DNA from: Ancylobacter tetraedralis
GTDB taxonomy: Bacteria > Pseudomonadota > Alphaproteobacteria > Rhizobiales > Xanthobacteraceae
Length of the DNA stretch: 64,000 bases
Direction of reading: 5' to 3'
NCBI RefSeq assembly: GCF_014195655.1
Contig: NZ_JACICD010000007.1
Span: 124,001-188,000 of the forward strand
This document shows, piece after piece, positions 1-7,137 of the stretch (positions are counted from its first letter, which is position 1; the number at the start of each line of letters is the position of its first letter). Made by a program: the position numbers and the translations under genes. The notes under the pieces were generated by a model. The model was not told the origin of the DNA. It saw only the letters and a program-made list of their open reading frames with translations, and did no database searches.

Positions 1-14
1 CCAGGGATGGTCCG

Positions 15-560
15 ATGATCTACACGGTGGAATGCAGCTTCGCCGACCCCGACAGCGAGGCGGAGTGGAACGACTTTTACAGCCTGGACAAGCTGCCGGC
101 GCTCATCTCGGTGAGCGGCTTTCATACCTCGCAACGCTTCAAGGCGCTGAGCGGTGGCTGTCCGGTCTATCTCGCCCTTCATTCGATCGACGGCCTCGAC
201 ATCCTGACGGGTGAGGAATACCGCCGGAAGGGCGGCGGCAATTTCGCACGCTGGCAACAGCACATCACCGACTGGCACCGAAACCTCTATGGCGGCGTCG
301 AGCGCGCGCCGGCAATCGGTGAGGGTGAATTTCTGGCGTTGAGCGCCACAGGCCCCGAACCTCTGATCCGGCTGGGCCTCACCCCATCTGCGATGCAGGC
401 GGTCGCGATGGAGAAGTTCCCGGAATACCGCTGGCTCGCCAGGGTGGAGCGCGGCACGGCGGCTGACATCGGGCAACTGCCGGACGACGTCCATGTCTAC
501 GCGCCGATGACGGCGCAGTTGACGAGCGGCGGTGACGCCGCTGTCGGCAAGGCGCGGTAG
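15..560 (+). CDS. hypothetical protein, possible dimeric alpha/beta-barrel fold
   Basis: A 181-residue protein that I do not recognise by name. It opens with a beta strand (MIYTVECSF) followed by an acidic, aromatic stretch containing WNDFYSLDKLPALISVSGF. This resembles the layout of EthD-like or related dimeric alpha/beta-barrel proteins, where a WxxxY...LP element follows the first strand. There is no signal peptide or membrane segment. The ATG overlaps a TGA (positions 16-18) in another frame, so an upstream gene probably ends here and is co-transcribed. The gene lies 6 bp before the tautomerase-like gene, which suggests a shared catabolic or detoxification task. The fold guess is inference; no catalytic residue can be named. 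Confidence 0.5.
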   Translation: MIYTVECSFADPDSEAEWNDFYSLDKLPALISVSGFHTSQRFKALSGGCPVYLALHSIDGLDILTGEEYRRKGGGNFARWQQHITDWHRNLYGGVERAPAIGEGEFLALSATGPEPLIRLGLTPSAMQAVAMEKFPEYRWLARVERGTAADIGQLPDDVHVYAPMTAQLTSGGDAAVGKAR

Positions 561-566
561 ATCCCG

Positions 567-893
567 ATGCCGAATGTCACGATCTACATTCCGGCAGACG
601 AGATGCCGTCGGACGAAGCCCTCGCAGACCTCACGGCGCAATGCACAGAACTTTGCACCGGCATTCTCCGGGCCGCATTGGCGAACGTGCATGTCATCTA
701 TGTCGCGGTTCGGCTTGGCCGGGGGCACCCCGCTTTTGCAGAAATCCAATATCGCCTTGAGCCATTTCGGACGCCGCCAGTCATGGCGGAGTTCATGGAA
801 GGGCTGGACGAGGCCATCAAGGGCAACACCGGCCTCACCGCGCGCATTCGATGCTTTGGCTATGAAGCGTCGAGCATTCACGCGCGAAACTGA
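567..893 (+). CDS. tautomerase-superfamily-like protein
   Basis: A 108-residue protein that begins Met-Pro. In the tautomerase (4-oxalocrotonate tautomerase/MIF) superfamily the exposed Pro that follows the removed Met is the catalytic base. The start MPNVTIYIPADEMPSDEAL gives the expected beta strand followed by a helix, and a second beta-alpha unit follows from about residue 45 (VHVIYVAVRLGRG). The length suits a double-unit or MIF/CHMI-like subunit. The gene sits 6 bp after the previous gene and 20 bp before a metallo-hydrolase, so the three form a likely operon. The substrate is unknown. The C-terminus is short and shows no other known motif. Confidence 0.6.
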   Translation: MPNVTIYIPADEMPSDEALADLTAQCTELCTGILRAALANVHVIYVAVRLGRGHPAFAEIQYRLEPFRTPPVMAEFMEGLDEAIKGNTGLTARIRCFGYEASSIHARN

Positions 894-913
894 GCGGATA
901 TCTGGAGAAACCG

Positions 914-1753
914 ATGCCCAGTCCCGCATTACCCAGCCAACAGATCGGTGACTTAACAATCACCGCCGTCAGCGATGGCTACCTCCACGCCAGCCTCGAC
1001 TTCCTCGCGAATATTGACCCGGCCGATGCCTCGCGAATGCAGGAGAGTGCGGGGATAAGCGATCCCACCTCGATCCATATCAACGGCTACCTGGTGCGCA
1101 GCGGCGGTCGCACGATCCTGATCGACGCCGGAGCGGGTGGATTCAAACAGTGGGGCGGCCGGCTGAAGACCCGTCTGCTGCATGCGGGCATCCAACCTTC
1201 CGAGATCGACGCGATCCTGTTGACGCATGCCCATCCCGATCATGTCGGGGGGCTGATGGACGCGTCAGGCGAAGCCGTCTTCCCAAATGCCGAGCTTGTC
1301 GCCCACCACCTCGAAGTCGCGTTCTGGCAGGATGACGGTAATCTGAGCCGTGCGCCCGAGCGTGCACGTGGTAACTTCCTTGTGGCGCGTCAGGCGTTCG
1401 ACGGCTACCGCGACAGGCTGCGCACTTTTGCGGGCGGCGAGGTGCTGCCAGGCATCACGGCGGTGCCGCTGCCGGGACATACAGCCGGCCACACCGGCTA
1501 TCGGCTCGATTCAGGTGACAAGAGCCTGCTGGTCTGGGGCGACATCGTTCATTTCCCGCAGATTCAGGTTCCGCGCCCGGAGGTGTCGATCGCGTTCGAT
1601 CAGGATGCGCCTCTCGCAGCCGCAACACGAGCGAGACTGCTGGATATGGTTCATTCTGAACGTCTGCTGATCGCCGGAATGCACTTCGGCGAACCCGGCT
1701 TCGCGCGCATCACGCGAACGGGCGAAAGCTACGGTGTCGCGTATGAGCCATGA
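914..1753 (+). CDS. MBL-fold metallo-hydrolase
   Basis: A 279-residue metallo-beta-lactamase-fold hydrolase. The metal-binding motif THAHPDHVGG is at residues 104-113 (H105, H107, D109, H110). Further ligands are expected at H189 in PGHTAGH, D210 in WGDIVH and H257 in GMHFGE, so a full dinuclear site can be seen. No signal peptide is visible, so the protein is probably cytoplasmic. The family includes lactonases, glyoxalase II and arylsulfatase-like enzymes, and sequence reading alone does not fix the substrate. It is the last gene of the plus-strand trio and converges with the srf cluster. The stop codon lies inside a tandem 13-bp repeat. Confidence 0.85.
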   Translation: MPSPALPSQQIGDLTITAVSDGYLHASLDFLANIDPADASRMQESAGISDPTSIHINGYLVRSGGRTILIDAGAGGFKQWGGRLKTRLLHAGIQPSEIDAILLTHAHPDHVGGLMDASGEAVFPNAELVAHHLEVAFWQDDGNLSRAPERARGNFLVARQAFDGYRDRLRTFAGGEVLPGITAVPLPGHTAGHTGYRLDSGDKSLLVWGDIVHFPQIQVPRPEVSIAFDQDAPLAAATRARLLDMVHSERLLIAGMHFGEPGFARITRTGESYGVAYEP

Positions 1754-1773
1754 GCGTGCGCCATGAGCGTGCG
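1748..1773 (+). repeat. two perfect tandem copies of a 13-bp unit at a stop codon
   Basis: The unit CCATGAGCGTGCG occurs twice back to back (1748-1760 and 1761-1773). The stop codon of the MBL-fold gene falls in the first copy. A looser GGTCCGCGC-like repetition follows to about 1810. It looks like a local slippage duplication. Confidence 0.8.
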
Positions 1774-2100
1774 CCAGGTCCGCGCGCCGGGTCCGCGCCT
1801 CAGGTCCGTGCGCTTCCCCATCGGCGAACATTCCTCGCCGATCTCGATCTCGTTCCAACGGGAGCAAAGCCGTATCGCGGGCTGCATATCTGAATAAACG
1901 GCCCGTTGCCGCACAGGCATGGCGCGGCCCGATTGACCCGATCCAGGGTGACCATTTCGGTAAGGGGGACGCCTAACGTTCCGGCGAAATCTGTCTTGGA
2001 CGTTTCTGCGGTCGGCAGCGATGGATGAGCGATCGCGCCGAATCGGTGCGCCAGGGCGTAGCGTCGCCGAATCTACGTGGGCGACCAAAGCCAAGAGGTG
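1754..2100. other. intergenic region between converging genes
   Basis: These 347 bp separate the MBL-fold gene (plus strand) from the last srf-cluster gene (minus strand). I see no credible coding region, no tRNA and no hairpin followed by a T run. GC-rich low-complexity sequence near 1760-1815 is the only structure noticed. Confidence 0.5.
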
Positions 2101-2406
2101 TCAGTTCTGCCCGCTACTTGAGGGCTGCGCCGGCGTTTCTGTCGCTGGAGCCGGTTCGGACGAGCCGATCGCGCCTTCCGGGATAGGGGAAGCCTGGCAC
2201 GCCGGCGCCTCGGCGACGCGGCGTTCCAGTTCGAGGCCCTGCCGGTAAAGCTGGGCGATCGAGCCGCCTGGCGCCGTGTCCGCGACCGAACACCACGCCA
2301 GGCGATGCCCGAACAGGGATATCCCGCAGGCTTGCAGCATGACCCAGCCGGCGAGGATGAGCAGAAGCGTGAGCAGAACCCATCCGGCCGTGTGCAGCAT
2401 TCTCAT
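2101..2406 (-). CDS. small single-pass membrane protein at the end of the srf cluster
   Basis: A 101-residue protein of unknown function. A hydrophobic helix at about residues 5-30 (GWVLLTLLLILAGWVMLQAC) forms a membrane anchor or uncleaved signal. It is followed by a short region with cysteines and a Pro/Ala/Ser-rich tail from about residue 72. It is the last gene of the twelve-gene minus-strand run and starts 17 bp after the coiled-coil lipoprotein stop. The residues after the helix (LFGHRLAWCSV, then a segment with LYRQGLELERRVAE) recall the region just after the membrane helix of the SrfA-like proteins, where a Cys-containing turn leads into a short coil. This is a weak resemblance. It is probably a structural partner of the cluster. 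Confidence 0.6.
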   Translation of the reverse strand: MRMLHTAGWVLLTLLLILAGWVMLQACGISLFGHRLAWCSVADTAPGGSIAQLYRQGLELERRVAEAPACQASPIPEGAIGSSEPAPATETPAQPSSSGQN

Positions 2407-2423
2407 CTGCGGGATCCCCCGGT

Positions 2424-2891
2424 TCAGCTGCGCGTCTGCAACGCCTGTATCTGCCGGCGAAGGCGGGCCACGTCGCTTTCGAGGGCTTCGATCTCGGCGC
2501 TCGAGCTGGTGGACCGCGCTCCGGCAAGGCGCTGCTCGCTGTCGGCCAGTTCGCGACGCAGCTGTTCCAGCTCGGCATTCTGCTGCTGGACACTGCGCTG
2601 AACCGCCGCCCGGTTCGCCCGCGCGGTATCCGCGCTTTGCTGCGCGACGGCGGCGGTCAGCCGTGCATCGGCCGCAATGGCCGTCTGGCGGTTCGCGGTG
2701 ATGGCCATGGCCTGGGTATCCTGGGCATAGCGCCCGGAGTTCAATCCCTGCCGGGCGCAGGACAGATCGTCCGTTGCCGGGTTTCCGGTACAGCTTGTCT
2801 GGCAGCCGCCGAGGGCGGAGGCCGCCATGGTGAGGATGGCGAAGGATATCGCCGTGCCGAGTTTTCGCCGCATGGTGATGATGTCTCCCAT
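2424..2891 (-). CDS. coiled-coil lipoprotein of the srf cluster
   Basis: A 155-residue predicted lipoprotein. A signal peptide with lipobox LGGC is seen (cysteine at about residue 30). It is followed by a short Cys-containing segment (CTGNPATDDLSCARQGLNSG) and a long Ala/Gln/Arg/Glu-rich heptad region from about residue 70 to the end. That region ends in IEALESDVARLRRQIQAL, typical of a coiled coil. An ATG at 2873 (MRRKLG) would give a more standard signal peptide; the upstream ATG is kept here and the choice is open. It lies 7 bp after the glycine-zipper lipoprotein gene. It may form a trimeric or dimeric rod that links membrane partners of the cluster; that role is inferred. Confidence 0.7.
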   Translation of the reverse strand: MGDIITMRRKLGTAISFAILTMAASALGGCQTSCTGNPATDDLSCARQGLNSGRYAQDTQAMAITANRQTAIAADARLTAAVAQQSADTARANRAAVQRSVQQQNAELEQLRRELADSEQRLAGARSTSSSAEIEALESDVARLRRQIQALQTRS

Positions 2892-2898
2892 CTTCCGC

Positions 2899-3621
2899 TC
2901 AGATGTTGAGGCCGACGGAATCGGGAACGCGGCTATAGGCCTGCATCAGCCGCTGCTTGCGGTCCTCCAGCGCCGCCTTCTCGGCGATCAATGAGGCCTG
3001 CCGGCTCTGGATGCTTTCCGGCGCGCCTTCGGATACTTCCTTGGAGAGCACGTCGATATCGGCGGAGGCGTCCCGGATCTGCTGGTCGAGCAAGCGCACG
3101 TTGCCCTGCGCGTTCGCCATCTGCTTGCGATAGTCGGCCGCGGTTACGCGCCCCGCCTGAAGCTCCACGTTGAGGCGGGAGATCTTGTTTTCCTCGTCGG
3201 CGGCCACCCGGCCCGCCGCGTCAGCCGTTCGACGATACTGCGCGATGTTGGCGTCTGCCTGCGCAATGACCGTGCTGTAGCGCTCCTGCTGCTCGGCATA
3301 GGGCCGTGTCTGCTGGTTGACATTGTTGGCGTAGAGACCGCCGCCAACGGCGCCGGCACCCGCCCCGATCAGCGCGTTTCGCGCAATGGCATCGCCGCTG
3401 CCGCCCGCGATCGCGGTGATTGCCGCGCCGAGCACCGCGCCGGTGGCGGCGCCGTACACCGCGCCCTGGGCGATGCGTTTCGTTTCGGTCTGTCGCAGCT
3501 GCTGTTCCGCCGCCGTCAGGTTGCTGCCGCCCGTCGTCGTGCATCCCGCCAGTCCAATGGTCGGAATCACCATGACGGCGACGATTGCCAGTCTCCTGAA
3601 TAGCCCTGCCTGTGTTTTCAT
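2899..3621 (-). CDS. glycine-zipper, coiled-coil lipoprotein of the srf cluster
   Basis: About 240 residues. A signal peptide with lipobox LAGC is followed by a Gly/Ala-rich segment (GAVYGAATGAVLGAAITAIAGG, then LIGAGAGAVGGGLYANN) at about residues 55-100. Glycine-zipper segments of this kind are seen in membrane-inserting or channel-like proteins. The rest is a helical coiled coil (about 105-230) rich in Gln, Ala, Arg and Glu. The start at 3621 is preferred because AAGGGG lies about 10 nt upstream; an ATG at 3630 adds three residues. The next gene is 7 bp downstream. A structural role at the outer membrane or across the periplasm is inferred from composition and context. Confidence 0.7.
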   Translation of the reverse strand: MKTQAGLFRRLAIVAVMVIPTIGLAGCTTTGGSNLTAAEQQLRQTETKRIAQGAVYGAATGAVLGAAITAIAGGSGDAIARNALIGAGAGAVGGGLYANNVNQQTRPYAEQQERYSTVIAQADANIAQYRRTADAAGRVAADEENKISRLNVELQAGRVTAADYRKQMANAQGNVRLLDQQIRDASADIDVLSKEVSEGAPESIQSRQASLIAEKAALEDRKQRLMQAYSRVPDSVGLNI

Positions 3622-3660
3622 CTCGCCCATTCCCCTTCGAGTTTGTCTCGATCCGTTGCG

Positions 3661-5244
3661 TCAGTTCCACGGCTTGTCACGGCCGATGACCCCGCTGATG
3701 ACTTCCCGTGTTTCCGTGACCTCGCCGCGCGCATAGGCGCGCACCTGCCGCTGGACCATCCGAACGAAGGGCGCCAGTTGTTCGCTGTCCCTGGCCTGGA
3801 GTTCGGCCGTCACCCTCTCGGCCGCCGTCGGCACGCGGGCCGCGGCAATCGTGGCCAGGGATTGGATCGCATCGGTGTAGCGGCGGCGGAACATGTCGAA
3901 GTTCGCCTTTTCCGCGTCGAAGCTGCGCTGATCCTGTTCGCGCCCGTCATAATGGGTGTCCTGCAGCAGGCTGGCGATGTTCTCCAGCGCGCGCGAGGCG
4001 AGCTGGAGTTCGCGTGCCATCAAGCCGGCATTGAGGATGGCCCCCCGGATCTGTCGTTCCTCGATGTCGTTGCGCCGTGCAAACTCGGCGGCGAGTTCCA
4101 TCCGCAGGGCGTCGAGCTGACGTTTGAGCCCGGCATTCTCGGTCTGCTGGGCGAGCCTGCCCAGCCGCGCGGCGGCATCGGGCGCGAGCGTGTTGGACGG
4201 CTGGCTCTGCACCGCCGCGACCGCGGCCTCCAGCCGGCCGACGTCAAGATCGGCGGACAAGGCGGCGGTGCCAACCACGATGCGCAGCCCGGTGGTGCGC
4301 ACGTGGAATTCGCCCTGGGTGACCTGCGAGAAGAACGGCAGCTCCTCGCGCACCGCCGAGTTCAGCTTGCCCGCATCGTCGAGGAAGGAGCCGCCGCGAA
4401 CCACATAGCCGCCGATCCGGCCGTGAAGTCGGTCGGCGCGGGTCATGCGGAACGGATCGAGGACGATCTCGGCGGCGTTGCCATAGACATCGGCAAGCCC
4501 GAGCGGATTGAGCTTGCGCGTGCCGATCGGCTTCACGCGTCCTTGGGCGGATTGCGGCGCGTTGTGCCAGGCATAGTTGTCGAGCCCTTCCTCCATGGGA
4601 AAGCGCTCGTTCGCGCGCTCGGCATCCGAGACGGCGAGGCCCCCGCGTGCGGCGAATTCCCATTCGGTCTCGCTGGGCAGCCGGACATACCCGTCCGTGA
4701 TGCCAAGCGCCACGAGCGCGGCAAGGCCGTTCGGGCCGGCGTAGAGCCAGGCGTTCAGCCGGCGGCTGAAGTCGATCGCGTCATACCAGCTGATATCGGT
4801 TTTCGGCAGCGCCTGCGCGGGCGCCATGCGCGGGCATTCCGCCTCGCTCTTGGCTATTACCGCCTCGTACTGGGCACTGCTGACCTCGTATTTTCCGATC
4901 AGGTAGTAGTTTTCGCTCGCGGTGCCGATCGGTCCGGCGATGTACTCCTCGCGGCGGTTCTCCATGAATCCGCGCAGCGCGTCGCGGCCGACACGTCCCA
5001 TACTGAACTCCCGATCCAGCAGCGGCGCGCCCGTGTCGGAACGGTTGATCCCCTGATTGGTGACGACCTTGCGCAGCGCCATGCTTCCCCCGCAGGGCAG
5101 GGGAAGAAAGATGTCGTCCGGCTGGGGCTGAGGGTTGAACACCTCCTTGCGCCACCCCGTTTCGGCCGAATCTGCGGGCAAGGCGGCCCAGGGGCTCAAG
5201 GCCAGACACAGGGCCATTGCCTTTCGGCATCGATCAAAGCGCAT
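3661..5244 (-). CDS. exported formylglycine-generating-enzyme (SUMF1)-like protein with C-terminal coiled coil
   Basis: About 527 residues. The N-terminus MRFDRCRKAMALCLALSP... is a signal peptide cleaved near ALPADSAE. An FGE-sulfatase/SUMF1 domain covers about residues 105-325, recognised by GKYEVSSAQY (117-126), WYDAIDFSRRLN (153-164), RLPSETEWEFAARGG (188-202), VYGNAAEIV (253-261) and VVRGGSF (281-287). True FGEs carry catalytic cysteines between the RGGS and GFR elements. That segment here (about 288-322) has no cysteine and GFR is changed to GLR, so sulfatase activation is unlikely. A long coiled-coil region follows (about 330-515). The chosen ATG overlaps the permease gene by 11 bp. 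A binding or scaffold role in the cluster is inferred. Confidence 0.8.
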   Translation of the reverse strand: MRFDRCRKAMALCLALSPWAALPADSAETGWRKEVFNPQPQPDDIFLPLPCGGSMALRKVVTNQGINRSDTGAPLLDREFSMGRVGRDALRGFMENRREEYIAGPIGTASENYYLIGKYEVSSAQYEAVIAKSEAECPRMAPAQALPKTDISWYDAIDFSRRLNAWLYAGPNGLAALVALGITDGYVRLPSETEWEFAARGGLAVSDAERANERFPMEEGLDNYAWHNAPQSAQGRVKPIGTRKLNPLGLADVYGNAAEIVLDPFRMTRADRLHGRIGGYVVRGGSFLDDAGKLNSAVREELPFFSQVTQGEFHVRTTGLRIVVGTAALSADLDVGRLEAAVAAVQSQPSNTLAPDAAARLGRLAQQTENAGLKRQLDALRMELAAEFARRNDIEERQIRGAILNAGLMARELQLASRALENIASLLQDTHYDGREQDQRSFDAEKANFDMFRRRYTDAIQSLATIAAARVPTAAERVTAELQARDSEQLAPFVRMVQRQVRAYARGEVTETREVISGVIGRDKPWN

Positions 5245-6421
5245 CGCGCAGGGCTCCCGTTGGAGCGAGGGTCCAGTAGCGGATCGTGAAGACGCCGGCG
5301 ACCAGCAGCACCGCGCCGGCCGTTGCCGCGGCGGCGGCGGCGAGCTGCCGCTCGGAAAGGAAGACGACCGAGGACCCGATCGCGACATGGCCCAGCAGTG
5401 GATTGATGAGGGCGGCGACCGCGATGAACCCGGCGCCCGAGAGCAGGATGGCGGCGCATCCGATGCCGACGGCCTGGCCGAAAACCATGCTGGCGACGTC
5501 GCATTTCGTGCCGCCCATCAGCCGAAGCAGCGCGATATGTCGCTGCAGCGGCAGGAATCCGAGGCTCAGCGCGCCCCAGAGGCTTATGCAGGAACCGACC
5601 GTCAGCACGGTTCCGAGCAGCAGGGTGAGCAAAGCGGCCGCGCGGTTGAGCCGCAGCGCGAACGAGACCATCGCGACATTGGCCTCGGCTCGGTGGCCGA
5701 GCGCATTGAGTTGCTCGGTGACGGCCTCGACAGCTTCGAGGTCTCGGGCGTAGATCCGCGCACTCGCAAAAGCGCGCTCCTGCTCGGAGGGGTCGCGTCC
5801 TGCGATCCGGAAACGTGGAACGCCATAGCCCTCCACGAAATTCTCCACCGCGACGATCAGGTCCGGCGCGACGAGAAGTCTCTGTCCGGCCAGTCGTGCG
5901 CGCGGGACCACCGGCCCGACGACCAGCGCGATGCGCATGAGGGGATCCACGCCATCGCGGCGGGTGGCGATCTCGATCGGGTCGCCCGGCGCCACGCCGA
6001 GCTGGGTCGCGAGGTCCGCGCTGATCAGCACTTCCCCCTCCGCTGGCGGCGCAAACCTCTCCAGCAGCGGATCGCCGGGGGTGGAAGGCAGCAGGGAGCC
6101 CTCGGTTCGTCGGCTGCCATCGGCCCGACTGACGAAGACGCGCAGCGACAATCCCCGCGTGGTGGGTTCGACATAACCGATGCCGGCTAAGGATCGGATG
6201 GCGTCGAAGTCGCCGGCGGTGAGCGCGCGGTCCCCGCGCAGGCGGATCTCCACATTGGTCGGATCGAGGCGGAGCTGGTCGACCAGTGCCTCGATGTAGC
6301 CTGTCTTGATGCCCCAGACGATCAAGGTTGGCAGGATGCAGGCCGAAATGGCAAAGACCGCGAGCAGGATCGCGCCGGGACGCCGCGACAGCATGCAATA
6401 GCCGAGGAACAGCCCCGTCAT
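5234..6421 (-). CDS. FtsX/LolC/MacB-type ABC transporter permease
   Basis: About 395 residues. One membrane helix lies near the N-terminus (about 17-40). It is followed by a large periplasmic domain of about 210 residues (MacB-periplasmic-core-like) and three C-terminal helices, with a cytoplasmic loop containing LPLQRHIALLRLMGGTKCDV. That loop matches the conserved coupling region of FtsX-family permeases, where RxxEIAxLRxxGA is typical. The start at 6421 is chosen because its ATG overlaps the TGA of the ATPase gene (ATGA); a longer GTG/ATG reading would run back into the ATPase gene. It pairs with the adjacent ATPase. By family it would move lipoproteins or transmit ATPase motion across the membrane rather than carry small solutes. 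Confidence 0.85.
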   Translation of the reverse strand: MTGLFLGYCMLSRRPGAILLAVFAISACILPTLIVWGIKTGYIEALVDQLRLDPTNVEIRLRGDRALTAGDFDAIRSLAGIGYVEPTTRGLSLRVFVSRADGSRRTEGSLLPSTPGDPLLERFAPPAEGEVLISADLATQLGVAPGDPIEIATRRDGVDPLMRIALVVGPVVPRARLAGQRLLVAPDLIVAVENFVEGYGVPRFRIAGRDPSEQERAFASARIYARDLEAVEAVTEQLNALGHRAEANVAMVSFALRLNRAAALLTLLLGTVLTVGSCISLWGALSLGFLPLQRHIALLRLMGGTKCDVASMVFGQAVGIGCAAILLSGAGFIAVAALINPLLGHVAIGSSVVFLSERQLAAAAAATAGAVLLVAGVFTIRYWTLAPTGALRDAL

Positions 6422-7137
6422 GCCGCATCCCTCTCTTGCGGACGAAGCATCGCGTGGCCCGGCTGCCATTCAACCACCTCGAAATATTCGAAGTCGTGGC
6501 CGCGCGTGAGGTCCCGGTCGTGCGAGATGATGAGGAGCGCAGCGCCGAGTTCGTCCGCCACGTCGAGCACGGTTCGCAGGAGAATGCGCGCCGTATCGGG
6601 GTCGAGCGAGGCGGTCGGCTCGTCGCAGAGGATGAAGGAGGGCCGATGGGCGATGGCGCGGACCACGGCGAGGCGCTGGCGTTGGCCGATGGACAGATCG
6701 GATACCCGCGTGCGTGGTGCGGCATCCAGCCCGAGGCGCTGGCACAGATCGGCGATGACGCCGCTGTCCCGCCGGCCCGCAAGGCGCTGGCCGAGACTGG
6801 CATTCTCTTCGAAGGTGAGGAATGGAAATAGTGGGCTGGACTGCAGGACATAGCCGAACAGCTTGGCCCGGAGAGGGGCGTGGTCGCGCTTGCCGCGGGC
6901 GAGGTCGGTGCTGCGTCCACCCATGCGAAGCTCGAAGCGCGCCGCCGTGTCGGGAGGGCAGGCCAGTGCCAGAATGTCCATCGCGGTCGTCTTGCCGGAG
7001 CCTGTGCGCCCGAAGATCACCTTCCGGTCGCCCGGGCGAAGCTCAAAGGCGGGAATATCCAGCCGGAACCGCCGCTGCCCGTCTTTCAGTACCCGCTGGA
7101 TCTGGCGACCGATGAGCTCTGCCATGTTCGCGCTCAC
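6418..7137 (-). CDS. ABC transporter ATP-binding protein (LolD/MacB-like)
   Basis: A 239-residue ABC ATPase. Walker A is GRTGSGKTT (43-51), the Q-loop glutamine is near residue 99, the signature is LSIGQRQR (148-155), a slightly altered LSGGQ, Walker B is ILCDEP (169-174) and the H-loop is ISHDRD (H206). All ATPase elements are present, so it should be active. The start given is a GTG that overlaps the VWA gene's TGA (GTGA). An ATG at 7125 is a reasonable alternative and would place the start 8 bp after that stop. It forms a two-gene transporter with the FtsX-like permease just downstream and probably powers the envelope complex encoded by this cluster. Confidence 0.9.
   Translation of the reverse strand: MSANMAELIGRQIQRVLKDGQRRFRLDIPAFELRPGDRKVIFGRTGSGKTTAMDILALACPPDTAARFELRMGGRSTDLARGKRDHAPLRAKLFGYVLQSSPLFPFLTFEENASLGQRLAGRRDSGVIADLCQRLGLDAAPRTRVSDLSIGQRQRLAVVRAIAHRPSFILCDEPTASLDPDTARILLRTVLDVADELGAALLIISHDRDLTRGHDFEYFEVVEWQPGHAMLRPQERDAA

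Noticed and set aside
3643-5289. 548-codon plus-strand open frame opposite the FGE-like gene
   Set aside because: The minus-strand frame has a signal peptide and FGE motifs; this one has no recognisable motif or ribosome site.
3661-5388. Longer N-terminus for the FGE-like protein starting at 5388
   Set aside because: The extra 48 residues are Ser/Pro/Arg-rich, overlap the permease gene deeply and precede a good signal peptide.
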